In this document: positions 40,158-48,762 of the stretch, one piece after another | Numbering within the stretch: position 1 is the first letter of the stretch | How the letters are laid out: every line of letters starts with the position of its first letter | Assembly (NCBI GenBank): GCA_964547135.1 | Contig: CAZJMK010000021.1 | Span: 1 to 54,590 of the forward strand | Direction: 5' to 3' | DNA: 54,590 nt | DNA from: JAJXSS01 sp964547135 | GTDB lineage: Bacteria > Planctomycetota > Phycisphaerae > Phycisphaerales > Phycisphaeraceae | Position numbers and translations under genes: made by a program | The notes under the pieces: generated by a model | The model's input: the letters and a program-made list of their open reading frames with translations, nothing else | The model's database searches: none | Told to the model about the DNA's origin: nothing

Positions 40158-41342
40158 TCATGCGTGAACCGGCCGAGGCTGTTGAAAAAGTTTCACGCCC
40201 AGCAACAGCGCGACAAAGATGGACAACCCGGCCGCGACGACGAAAGCCGCGGTCGTTCCGCCCTGCATGACAAAAGGCTTGGCTGCCAAGGGTGAAAGAA
40301 ATTGACCAGTGAACAGGCAGGCGGTCAACCCGCCGGTGAGTCGTCCGCGCCAGTGTTCGGGGGCGATTGACAAAAGCCAGGTGCTGAGGTTGGGCATATT
40401 CAAGCCGCTACCAAAACCGCTGACCACCAAACCGATGAGCACACCGAGATAACCACTCGATGCCGCGATGATGCCATAGCCAACGCCCATCAGGGCGAAA
40501 CAAAAAAGGGTGCAACCGATAACACCCATTGATTTACCGATGCGGCCGTAGGCAAAGGCAGCGATGGCGCCGGACAAGGTAGAAGCGGCGATGGCCAGCC
40601 CAGATTGCAGTCCACCTCCGCCGAACTTTTCCAGATGAAAGGGAATTTGCACCGGCGTCAGATAAAACACCATCATCGACAACACGCCCGCCAGGTAAAT
40701 GAGCGACACAGTGCCGAGGTGGTTGTTTTGTGACTTGGTATGAGAATGAAGCGTGTCCGCAACCGATCTGACATCGCGTACCGGCTCGTTGATCGACCAC
40801 ATTCCCAGAAAAAACAGCGGCAATGCCAAGGCATAAACCAGAAACGGCATACGCCAGCCGATTTCCGCCAACATGCCGCCGCCGGTTAAAAACACGACAC
40901 CGCCCAGCGCCATGAAGGCGCCCTGCAGACCGAGAAAACGACCGCGCGCCGGGCCGGTAAAATAGTCACCGATGAGGGTGGTGGCTGAAATCATGATGCC
41001 CGCCACCGCCAATCCGAGTATCGCCCGCCCTACGAGAATCGACCAAATCGTGGGCAGATACGCACCACTGGTGCCCGCCAGCACGTACAACAGGATCGAA
41101 AATAGCAGCAGTCGTTTGCGACCCAAGCGATCGACCAGCCAGCCGGACAGAGGCGCGATCAATGCGACGGATAACGCCGGCACCGTGAGCACCAGTCGGG
41201 TCAGGGTGCCATGCGGATCGATAGCGCTGAAAGCCTTGCCCATCGCGGGCAATGAAGGGGCTACAATCGCCCCTGCCATCACGGTCAGACTGCTGGCCGC
41301 CAGCAAAGTGATATTTCGCCCGGTCGTGCTGTTCAGGCTCAT
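40158..41342 (-). CDS. MFS transporter
   Basis: A 394-residue membrane transporter of the Major Facilitator Superfamily. The first half contains the MFS motif 'GWLVDRLGRKRLLL' between helices 2 and 3, with twelve hydrophobic helices over the length. Substrate cannot be read from the sequence. It lies opposite the GGDEF gene (convergent, 14 bases between stops), next to carbohydrate genes, so a sugar or small-molecule exporter is possible. The start at 41342 has GAGG five bases upstream; the frame is open to 41372. Confidence 0.9.
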   Translation of the reverse strand: MSLNSTTGRNITLLAASSLTVMAGAIVAPSLPAMGKAFSAIDPHGTLTRLVLTVPALSVALIAPLSGWLVDRLGRKRLLLFSILLYVLAGTSGAYLPTIWSILVGRAILGLAVAGIMISATTLIGDYFTGPARGRFLGLQGAFMALGGVVFLTGGGMLAEIGWRMPFLVYALALPLFFLGMWSINEPVRDVRSVADTLHSHTKSQNNHLGTVSLIYLAGVLSMMVFYLTPVQIPFHLEKFGGGGLQSGLAIAASTLSGAIAAFAYGRIGKSMGVIGCTLFCFALMGVGYGIIAASSGYLGVLIGLVVSGFGSGLNMPNLSTWLLSIAPEHWRGRLTGGLTACLFTGQFLSPLAAKPFVMQGGTTAAFVVAAGLSIFVALLLGVKLFQQPRPVHA

Positions 41343-41521
41343 GATTGCCTCGGCGTAAGTCACCGACGGCAAGCATCAGCCTGCCGAAAACAAATGGTGA
41401 TGATGGCGGCGGTGTGTCCGGCGTGTTTTGAAACACCGGCGTAGGTTGACCCAACATTATAAGCAATGATTGTCATGAAACATGAGCCGTGCATACACCA
41501 ATGAGCCAATGGAACGTATTG

Positions 41522-42712
41522 CTACGCACCGATGAAGGTCAATTGTTCAATGGCGGCGGCATGGGTTTCAAACGGGTCGGTGGCATTGACGCTGTGATGC
41601 GTGGGCAGTTGACCGGGCTGGTTCATCATCAGTTGACCGGGGGCGTAACAGATGCGCAGGGTGGGGCGGGACGGGGCGGCATCGCGCGTCAGGTCACGGG
41701 TGATGTGTTCCATGGTCAACGATGGCATGCGCGATTCGAGCCGAAAGAGCGCTGCTTTGTTGTTGGCGGTGGACCAGACGTTGAATCGGGACAGGTGAAT
41801 GCGGCGTAAACCGCCGACGCCGTTTTCACGACCGGGGTCCGTGTTTTTGAAAATCGGTGTTCGGCAGTAACGCAGGGCATCGGCATTGACTGCACAAATC
41901 TGACAACCGCCTTGCACATCTTCAACGGTGATGTCTTCGATTTCATGATCGACACTGGCCATGCGCACGAAACTGTGGCAGTCATCGGCGCGCAGGCCGC
42001 GCACACGGATGCGACGAATCGGGCCGCAGAGAGCGCCGTTGCATTCGATGCGCCAGATGGCGTCGTCGGCATTGAGGGCGACCATGTCATCGTTGGGGGT
42101 TGCCAGGCCGTGGGCGTGAATGTCTTCGATCAGCCCGTCTGCGCAGCAGCCGCTGACATGGACCCCGTCCTGATTGGGGCGTGTGCGGGTGTTTTCGATG
42201 CGTACACGGGCGACGTGAAATTGCTTGGTCCAACCCAGACGAATGTAGTACGACTCGCTGTTGCGCACGGCCAGATCGCGGAGCACGAGGTTGTTGACGT
42301 GACCAAAGTGCATGAGTACGCCGCTGTATTGCTTGGTGCGATCTTCGCCGCGTTTGTTGCCGGCTGAGTTGCCGTCCCACACGCCGCCGATGACCTGAAT
42401 GTCGCTGTCCTGTGTGCCCGAATCGGAACCGGTGGGGCCGAAGGAGTTGTGATTGGTAAGCAGAAAATGTGATTGGTCGGAAGCAGCACCGTCAGCGAGG
42501 ATGATTTTGGCGTAAGGATGAGCTTGCAAGCGCGTGCCTGAAGGCAGGTGCAGGGTTCCGCCGAGCTTGTATGTGCCAAAGGGCAGCATCACGCGGCGAT
42601 GTTGATCGACCAGGCGTTGCAGAGCAGGAAGGTCATCGGTGTTGCCATCGCCGACGACGCCGTGGTCACGGACGTTGAGGGATTGTTCCAATGAACTTGA
42701 AGCGTGAAGCAT
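41522..42712 (-). CDS. GH28-like right-handed beta-helix protein
   Basis: A 396-residue beta-helix protein of the polygalacturonase-like superfamily. The N-terminus LNVRDHGVVGDGNTDDLPAL is typical, and the active-site-like motifs NQDGVHVSG and NDDMVALN match the Asp residues of GH28 (NTDG and DD), though the Gly-His-Gly motif is not clear. It could cut polygalacturonan or another uronic acid polymer. I see no signal peptide, so either the true start is elsewhere or it acts inside the cell. AAGGG six bases before the ATG supports the start. It is divergent from the regulator at 42954, which likely controls it. Confidence 0.7.
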   Translation of the reverse strand: MLHASSSLEQSLNVRDHGVVGDGNTDDLPALQRLVDQHRRVMLPFGTYKLGGTLHLPSGTRLQAHPYAKIILADGAASDQSHFLLTNHNSFGPTGSDSGTQDSDIQVIGGVWDGNSAGNKRGEDRTKQYSGVLMHFGHVNNLVLRDLAVRNSESYYIRLGWTKQFHVARVRIENTRTRPNQDGVHVSGCCADGLIEDIHAHGLATPNDDMVALNADDAIWRIECNGALCGPIRRIRVRGLRADDCHSFVRMASVDHEIEDITVEDVQGGCQICAVNADALRYCRTPIFKNTDPGRENGVGGLRRIHLSRFNVWSTANNKAALFRLESRMPSLTMEHITRDLTRDAAPSRPTLRICYAPGQLMMNQPGQLPTHHSVNATDPFETHAAAIEQLTFIGA

Positions 42713-42873
42713 GGATGACCCTTTTTTACGGAAGTTAAATGTGTGTGATTCGCATCGCCGGTTAACGCCATGCGTATGGCATGCAAACGCGGCTGCGGCC
42801 TGTGAGGGTGAACGATTGTATCAGAGATGATCGAGGGGTTGGCTCGGTGCATATACTGATTGTAAATAGATGT

Positions 42874-42902
42874 TTGAATATTACTTAAAAAATAGTTATA
42901 CA
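42874..42902 (+). promoter_or_regulatory. Sigma-70-like promoter upstream of the GntR-LacI regulator
   Basis: TTGAAT (42874-42879), 17-base spacer, TATACA (42897-42902). It lies in the AT-rich divergent region between the GH28-like gene and the regulator. Confidence 0.5.
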
Positions 42903-42913
42903 ATTTATGTATA
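42897..42913. promoter_or_regulatory. Palindromic operator candidate over the -10 box
   Basis: TATACA-attta-TGTATA is a perfect six-base inverted repeat overlapping the -10 box. A GntR-LacI regulator encoded just downstream could use it for self-repression and for control of the divergent GH28-like gene. Confidence 0.45.
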
Positions 42914-42953
42914 AAATATTGAAAACGGAACAGTATTCGTGTATATTGAACGC

Positions 42954-44027
42954 ATGGCCAAGTCGAAAGAGGTAGCCGAGTTGTTGGAACGGCGGATCGT
43001 GCACGGGGACTATCTGCTCAAGGAGTTGCCGGGCGAAGAAGCCTTGGCGCAGGAAGTTTGCATCAGTCGGATGACGGCACGGCGGGCAATGTTGCAACTG
43101 ATGGAAAAGGGACTGGTTCGGCGACAGCAAAATGGTCGGCTGACGGTCAATCGCACCGGGGCACGTCGCGTCAGGCAGATTGCTTTTTTACGACCAGCGT
43201 TTGTGGGAGCGGGCAGTGCGCCGTTGAATGCGGCGGTGCGTTTACTGGACCCGGCGCGAGGTCGTATTCGCCCGGTTGAGTTCGTGCACTGGGATGATCC
43301 GACGCTGGTGGAAACGTTGCAGGTTTTTGATGGGGTTTTGCTGGTTCCCCCAGCCGAGACAATTCCGCAAGCGGTGTTAGCGCTGCTGAAGGATTCGCAC
43401 AAGCCGGTGGTGGTGCTGGATCGTGATTTGAGTGCGCAGGGCATTCACTCGGTGGACACCTGCCCGGTGAGTTTTGCGCAGCAGGTGTTGGACCATTTGA
43501 AATCATTGGGGCATCAGCGGATTGACTGCCTGAACAGCCAACCCAGGGACGAAATCATTGCGGCCCGTATTCAGCAATGGGCTTTGTGGAAGGCGGCACA
43601 TCAGGTTGAGGGTGAGTTGATCGACGACCCGGTGGAAAGTTATGGCGATGCGACCACCCAGGCTTATCAAACGATCAAGTCGCGTCTGCGCAACCAGGGC
43701 ATCGGTTCGATGGGCTCGGCGATATTGGCGACGACGGTGGGCGGAGCGATCGGGGCGATGCGTGCGTTGCATGAGCAGGGGGTGCGTATTGGCAGGCAGC
43801 TTGCGGTGGCCTCGGTGAGTGTGGAAGGGGTGACGCGGTATGCGATTCCTTCGATTACGGGGCTGCACCCGCCGGAGCCGGACGCCTTCATCAAAATCTG
43901 TCTGGATTGGATACTCAGCGGGGGACGCAGGGAGGATTGGCCGGGGTCGCTGTTGTTGAAGCCGACGGAGGTGCCGATGTTGATTGGTGAATCGACGGTG
44001 CCCGGTTTTGATCATTCAAGGATTTGA
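42954..44027 (+). CDS. GntR-LacI fusion transcriptional regulator
   Basis: A 357-residue regulator. Residues 1-70 are a GntR-type winged helix ('AELLERRIVHGDYLLKELPGEEALAQEVCISRMTARRAMLQLMEKGLVRRQQNGRLTV'), and about 75-355 are a LacI/periplasmic-binding sugar-sensing domain. AraR of Bacillus has the same architecture. It likely senses a sugar released from the polymer acted on by the neighbouring enzymes. The start is not certain: GTG 42939 lies 15 bases upstream in frame. It is divergent from the GH28-like gene, with a promoter/operator candidate between them. Confidence 0.85.
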   Translation: MAKSKEVAELLERRIVHGDYLLKELPGEEALAQEVCISRMTARRAMLQLMEKGLVRRQQNGRLTVNRTGARRVRQIAFLRPAFVGAGSAPLNAAVRLLDPARGRIRPVEFVHWDDPTLVETLQVFDGVLLVPPAETIPQAVLALLKDSHKPVVVLDRDLSAQGIHSVDTCPVSFAQQVLDHLKSLGHQRIDCLNSQPRDEIIAARIQQWALWKAAHQVEGELIDDPVESYGDATTQAYQTIKSRLRNQGIGSMGSAILATTVGGAIGAMRALHEQGVRIGRQLAVASVSVEGVTRYAIPSITGLHPPEPDAFIKICLDWILSGGRREDWPGSLLLKPTEVPMLIGESTVPGFDHSRI

Positions 44028-44102
44028 TTCATAGGACAATGGCAGCCCGTGTGGGCTGTGATCGGTTTCTTTCACGTGTTTTTGTTTGGAGGAGATTTCA
44101 TC

Positions 44103-44876
44103 ATGATCGCGAAGCATGTTTGCATCAACTCGGTCGGAGCGGCAGTCGTGGGTTTGGGTTTGTTGACAGGCGGGGCAGAGGCGGCGATTTACAGTGCCCC
44201 GGCTGCGACCAACAGTGTGATTTTGGCGGCCACATGGGAAGGGGCGACCCATGCCGGACCGGGGACATGGGTGCGTGATTACTATGGGGGTGATGGTGAT
44301 GGGCAGGGCGGGTTAGGTGGTGATTTCATTCAAATCGGTTTGTGGGATGGTACGTATCGCGCGCCGGTGTTTCGTTTTTTGATTGAACCGGGAACGGTGC
44401 CGACGGGGGATGAGTTTACCGCAGCGAATTTTGAAGTGTTCATTGCGTTCAAGCAGAACAACCCGACGTTCAACCTGGACCTTCATGCGGTGTCGTTGAG
44501 CACGGATGGGTTTACGGTGGCCAGTGAATATCAGGCAGCCGGGACGTTGATGCAGGCCGGGTTGCTGAGTGCGGCTTCGAGTTACAACTTTGAAGATGTG
44601 AATACCAACGCCACGGGTGACAGCAATTTGGTGGATTACCTGAACGCCAATTACTGGTCTGCCTCGGCAGGCGGGACGCAGAATGTGTTTTTGGCGCTGC
44701 GACTGCGCATGGATGGTGCGGGCGAGGCGTACAACACGTTTGCGTTGGTGAGCAATGCGGGTTGGGGTCAGCCTGCGACGTTGAGTTTCACGACCAGCCC
44801 GATCCCTGAACCGGCAACGCTGGGGTTGCTGGCGATGAGCGGCATGATGATGCTGGGTCGTCGGCGACAGCATTAA
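44103..44876 (+). CDS. PEP-CTERM secreted protein
   Basis: A 257-residue exported protein. The signal peptide has a cleavage region GGAEAA. The mature domain is beta-rich with 'DFIQIGLWDGTYRAPVFRFLIEPGTVPTGDEFTAANFEVFIAF' and no recognised catalytic family. The C-terminus carries a PEP-CTERM sorting signal: IPEPATLG, a hydrophobic helix and RRRQ. It would be processed by an exosortase (not in this window) and delivered outside the cell. GGAGG nine bases before the ATG at 44103 supports the start. Confidence 0.85.
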   Translation: MIAKHVCINSVGAAVVGLGLLTGGAEAAIYSAPAATNSVILAATWEGATHAGPGTWVRDYYGGDGDGQGGLGGDFIQIGLWDGTYRAPVFRFLIEPGTVPTGDEFTAANFEVFIAFKQNNPTFNLDLHAVSLSTDGFTVASEYQAAGTLMQAGLLSAASSYNFEDVNTNATGDSNLVDYLNANYWSASAGGTQNVFLALRLRMDGAGEAYNTFALVSNAGWGQPATLSFTTSPIPEPATLGLLAMSGMMMLGRRRQH

Positions 44877-44910
44877 GTTAGAGCGATTGATGAAGCATGT
44901 CATGAGCGTG

Positions 44911-44940
44911 CCCCCGACATGCCTGACCGCATGTCGAGGG
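44911..44940. promoter_or_regulatory. Hairpin in the PEP-CTERM/pseudopilin gap
   Basis: CCCCCGACATGC-ctgacc-GCATGTCGAGGG makes a 12-pair stem with one mismatch and a six-base loop. It has no T-tract, so it may set differential expression or mRNA ends between the two genes rather than terminate. Confidence 0.45.
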
Positions 44941-44978
44941 ATTGTCAGAGGCCAACCTTTCACTCGGAGTCGCAAGCC

Positions 44979-45800
44979 ATGTTCACCCATCAATCAGCAG
45001 TTGATCGGAACAAGTCAATGGTGATATCACGAGTGGGATTTACGCTTATCGAACTGCTGGTGGTCATATCGATCATTGCGCTGTTGGTGGCGCTGTTGCT
45101 GCCGGCCCTCAGTTCGGCGCGGTCGGCGGCACGCAGCATGCAATGTTTGTCGAACCTCAAACAACTGGGGCTGGCGGCTTCGATGTACAGCAGTGATCAT
45201 GCGGGGTTTTTGCCTGCGTGGGATTTTGGTTCGCCACGCCCCTCGGAGGATGTGGTGGACTGGACGCAATCACTGGCAAGGTATGTCAATGGTGAATGGG
45301 TCTTTCACGATACGGGGAACCATATTGCAACGTATCGCTGCCCGGAGGGAGAGCCGGATATCAATGCGTCGGACCCGTATTGGCGGGCGCGTCGGCCGGT
45401 GAGTTACTCGATCAGTTTTCTGGCTTCAACGCCGGCCACTTTGGGTATGCCGGGCGGGTTGGACGGCGGGACCAATCACTGGTGGGCCCGCTTCAGTTGG
45501 ACCCGCGAGCGCATGTGGGACGCTTCCACCTATGTGATTTTTGGCGATGGCATCCCCAACGGCACCCCAACGCCCCATGGCGCGGGTTGGAGCTGGTTCA
45601 TGGGCATGGGTACGGAAGTCAACAGTAGCGTGGCATTTCGTCACGGCGGTGGTGATCGCTATTTGGGAAACATGCGAGCTGCCAACGGGGTGTTTTTGGA
45701 CGGCCACGCAAACACGATGACCTATGGCGCGGTCTGGTCGGCCACCTGGCTCAGCCCGCGTAATCAGCAGCAACTCGAAGCGTACATGAACGCCCCGTAA
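44979..45800 (+). CDS. Pseudopilin-like protein with H-X9-DG motif (DUF1559-type)
   Basis: A 273-residue prepilin-like protein. The leader is 22 residues, with VG-FTLIELLVVISIIALLVALLLPALSSARSAARS (Glu at position 5), 'MQCLSNLKQLGLAASMYSSDH', then a domain ending 'NMRAANGVFLDGHAN', the H-X9-DG type tail found in planctomycete secreted proteins. This is a common planctomycete family whose role may be in display or export of enzymes. The start at 44979 has GGAG nine bases upstream. It lies between a PEP-CTERM protein and a glycosidase-like gene. Confidence 0.88.
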   Translation: MFTHQSAVDRNKSMVISRVGFTLIELLVVISIIALLVALLLPALSSARSAARSMQCLSNLKQLGLAASMYSSDHAGFLPAWDFGSPRPSEDVVDWTQSLARYVNGEWVFHDTGNHIATYRCPEGEPDINASDPYWRARRPVSYSISFLASTPATLGMPGGLDGGTNHWWARFSWTRERMWDASTYVIFGDGIPNGTPTPHGAGWSWFMGMGTEVNSSVAFRHGGGDRYLGNMRAANGVFLDGHANTMTYGAVWSATWLSPRNQQQLEAYMNAP

Positions 45801-45921
45801 AAGTTGTCATTTCGCCATGGATGTTTTTTCAATCATGGTTTTGCATGACCATGCATGACATGGCACGAAAGCAAGGTATTTGCGCGTCGATTGACACAGG
45901 TGATAGCAGGGAGTGTGTCGC

Positions 45922-48561
45922 GTGGTGAAACTTATTTGGGTCATGGCGTTGGTGCTGGGCGGAACATTGTTGGCGCAGGCAGAGTTGTTGATGGTGAGTG
46001 ATCAGCAACGACCGTTGCCGCAGCCGGCGTATCGAGCGGATGACTTTGTCGATTCGATCGCGCTCAACGCATCACCCTACGAAGGCAATCACACTGATGG
46101 GCCGTTTGCCGGGGCGGGTACGTTTTATCCGCCGGAGATGTTCCTTGAACTGGGGGTTCGCTACTATCGGCAGGCGCTACTCAGTTCATTGACCAAAGCG
46201 GACACGCCGGAGCTTGTTCGGCAGGCGTGGGAGGAACATGGGGTTCAAGCGTTGTTGCTTATCGACCCTTTGCGTATCACCAAAACACCGGCGCAGGTGG
46301 TGGAGGCGGTGAAACGATATCACCCCGGTTCCGTGGCGGGCATCGAGGGGCCGAATGAGGTGAATAACAAGTTTCCGCCGCAGGTGCTCAATCAGCAGTA
46401 TGCGGGGAAGATCGATGAACAGGCTGGGGCTGCGTATATGGACGAAGTGTACGCGGCGCTCAAGGCGGACCCGGCCACACACGCTTTGCCGGTGATCGCT
46501 TTCACGGGCATTTTCACGGACTATTCAATGGCTCGGCCGCACCTTGGTTTTGACTACGGCAACATGCATTCATATCAGGGGGATGATGTGCCTTCGTCGT
46601 CACTGCTGATGAATATGACGCGCTGGAACAACATTTACCCGCCGGGGGCGACGATTCGCCCGATTCAACCGACGGAAGCCGGTTACAACGTGGAAGCTGA
46701 TCGTACCAATCAGCAGGGCTGGACCGGGAGCATTCGGGCACAGGCACGCAACATACCGATGCTGCTGACGGAGTATTACCTGCATGGCATACCCCGCACG
46801 TACCTTTTTGCCCTGCACAACGCTGACGGTTACGGATTGTTGGAGGATGATCAGAAAACCAAACGCCCCAGTTATCACATACTGCGGAACATGATTGCGG
46901 AATTGGCGGAGGCCAAGTGGGACCGGGCAAAGAAACAGTGGGTGAAGCCGACGTTCACGCCCAGGGCCTTGTTGTTCACGTTGGAGAATGCGCCACCGAC
47001 GGTACACACGCTGACACTGCAGCGCAGCGACGGGCGATATCAACTGTTGATTTGGAACGAGGTGCGTAATTTTGATCGTCATACGCAGCGTGATTTGGAC
47101 CCTGGGCCGACGTCGGTAACGATGCGCATTGCACGGGATATGGGTGCGGAGGCGGTGGTGCTGAAACAGAACGAGCAGGGGGGCTACGATCGAGCGACGG
47201 TGCGGACGACAGAGGCGGGTCGGTCGCTGACGATATCGGTTGAGCCGATGGTGACGATTGTCAATTTGACCCCAGCTTCAACAACCCCGGTGCAGGAAGG
47301 TTTGCCACCGGAAGCGCCATCGGGTTTGCAGGTTCAGGCAGATGAGGCACGGGTTTGGTTACGTTGGAATCAGCCGAGGGGAAGTAGGTTGCCGGAGGGT
47401 TTTTTTGTGTATCGCAATGGTCGTCACGTAGCGACGTTGCCGGCGGGTGTCACGCAGCTGGCGGATGACACGCCTTGGATTCGACCGGGATTGGGGTACA
47501 CCTACGGCGTGGAAAGTTTCGATGCACAGGGGCGTCCCTCGGCACGGGTGGAACAAGTGGTGGTGACAGCGGATCGTCGGCCTGATTTGGTGGTGGAACA
47601 GCCCCGGCTGGTCGGGTTGGATGGCGAAGAATTGCAACAGGTGCGGGCGGGGGATCGGGTGCGGTTTGCAGCACTGGTACGCAATATCGGTCAGGGAAGA
47701 ACACCCGGAGATGTGCCGGTGAGCGCGACGTTTTTTGTGAACGGTCAGTTCATGGCCTGGCAGACGGTGAATCAGGTGTTGACGCCGGGGCAGGGGCTGA
47801 CGCTGGTGAGTCAGGGGGGTGGGGCGAATGGTGATGGTACGTGGACGGTGACCAGTGGAATGCACTTGCTGGCCGCCATGACGGACGACATCAACCGCAT
47901 CGGCGGTGAGGCGGACGAGGGGAACAATTGGGCGGATCGGTCGATTCAGGTGGGGGTTGAATCGGGGGGCGTATTGCAGGGCGAGTCACAGCCGGCACCG
48001 GGGTTGGTGGATGTGACCAACCAGGGACGATTGGACTGGATGGTGCCCGGCGTCGGCGGAAAGCAGGGGTTGCAACGAAAACAGAACGGAAGGTTGATCA
48101 GTGAGGTGACAACCCAGGGACAAGGCCATGTGGATGCGACGGCTGGGTTTGCGGTGCGTTCGGTTTGGCGTGATGGTGAACCACTCAAGCAACATGAAGG
48201 CAGCCATGATGGGCTGTGGATGAATGGCGTGGGGCACCGGTTTATGTTCAGTGCGGAAGCGGATCACCAGCGGGAGCGCGTGCTGCGAATTCATGTGGCA
48301 GGGATTGAGGGGGCACGTGGTCGATTGATCGCCCGACTCAGTGATGATTCAGCACCAGTGTTTGAAAGTGCGACGTGGAACGGCAATCGCGGCAATGGCG
48401 ATTGGGCGGCCATTCCCGGTGGGTTCACTGCGGTTTACACGCTGCGTTATCGAGGGGGACAACCCGGTGCGAAACTGATGGTGGAATGGGTGCTGGATCA
48501 TGAACCCAATGCGTGGCGCGGACAGGTTCGACTGGGGGCGATCACCCTTTCAGATCAATGA
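45922..48561 (+). CDS. Large glycosidase-like protein with CARDB-type domain
   Basis: An 879-residue exported protein. The signal peptide is 'IWVMALVLGGTLLAQAE'. The N-terminal half (about 40-330) resembles a GH-A clan TIM barrel: an acid/base Asn-Glu (GPNEVN, about N145-E146) and a nucleophile Glu in 'PTEAGYN' (about E252). A Fn3-like segment (about 420-540; 'PSGLQVQADEARVWLRWNQP') and a CARDB-like domain (about 550-660; 'VVEQPRLVGLDGEELQQVRAGDRVRFAALVRNIGQG') follow, and a final beta-rich domain. The exact GH family is not recognised. The start is GTG at 45922, with AGGGAG eight bases upstream. Confidence 0.72.
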   Translation: MVKLIWVMALVLGGTLLAQAELLMVSDQQRPLPQPAYRADDFVDSIALNASPYEGNHTDGPFAGAGTFYPPEMFLELGVRYYRQALLSSLTKADTPELVRQAWEEHGVQALLLIDPLRITKTPAQVVEAVKRYHPGSVAGIEGPNEVNNKFPPQVLNQQYAGKIDEQAGAAYMDEVYAALKADPATHALPVIAFTGIFTDYSMARPHLGFDYGNMHSYQGDDVPSSSLLMNMTRWNNIYPPGATIRPIQPTEAGYNVEADRTNQQGWTGSIRAQARNIPMLLTEYYLHGIPRTYLFALHNADGYGLLEDDQKTKRPSYHILRNMIAELAEAKWDRAKKQWVKPTFTPRALLFTLENAPPTVHTLTLQRSDGRYQLLIWNEVRNFDRHTQRDLDPGPTSVTMRIARDMGAEAVVLKQNEQGGYDRATVRTTEAGRSLTISVEPMVTIVNLTPASTTPVQEGLPPEAPSGLQVQADEARVWLRWNQPRGSRLPEGFFVYRNGRHVATLPAGVTQLADDTPWIRPGLGYTYGVESFDAQGRPSARVEQVVVTADRRPDLVVEQPRLVGLDGEELQQVRAGDRVRFAALVRNIGQGRTPGDVPVSATFFVNGQFMAWQTVNQVLTPGQGLTLVSQGGGANGDGTWTVTSGMHLLAAMTDDINRIGGEADEGNNWADRSIQVGVESGGVLQGESQPAPGLVDVTNQGRLDWMVPGVGGKQGLQRKQNGRLISEVTTQGQGHVDATAGFAVRSVWRDGEPLKQHEGSHDGLWMNGVGHRFMFSAEADHQRERVLRIHVAGIEGARGRLIARLSDDSAPVFESATWNGNRGNGDWAAIPGGFTAVYTLRYRGGQPGAKLMVEWVLDHEPNAWRGQVRLGAITLSDQ

Positions 48562-48664
48562 TGCGGTTGATGGGGAGATGAAAAACAACAGCATGTCAAC
48601 AACGGTGAGTGACCACAATCAATGACCGAAACAGAAGTTGCCAGGTTGAGTGTGGTTGTGGTTC

Positions 48665-48694
48665 ACGGGTAAGTTGATACGCTTTTTTACCCGT
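48665..48694. promoter_or_regulatory. Inverted repeat ACGGGTAA/TTACCCGT
   Basis: A perfect eight-base inverted repeat with a 14-base loop, about 65 bases before the FAD oxidoreductase start. It may be an operator or part of a hairpin. Confidence 0.35.
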
Positions 48695-48719
48695 TACGAT
48701 TTTGATCAATGCTCATGTG

Positions 48720-48762
48720 AGCATGATGAAGGTCGGCGGTCATCGTGAGCTTTCATCATGCT
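48720..48762. promoter_or_regulatory. Inverted repeat covering the oxidoreductase start
   Basis: AGCATGATGAA (48720-48730) and TTCATCATGCT (48752-48762) are a perfect 11-base inverted repeat with a 21-base loop. Its right arm includes the ATG at 48758, so in mRNA it could block initiation. Confidence 0.5.
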
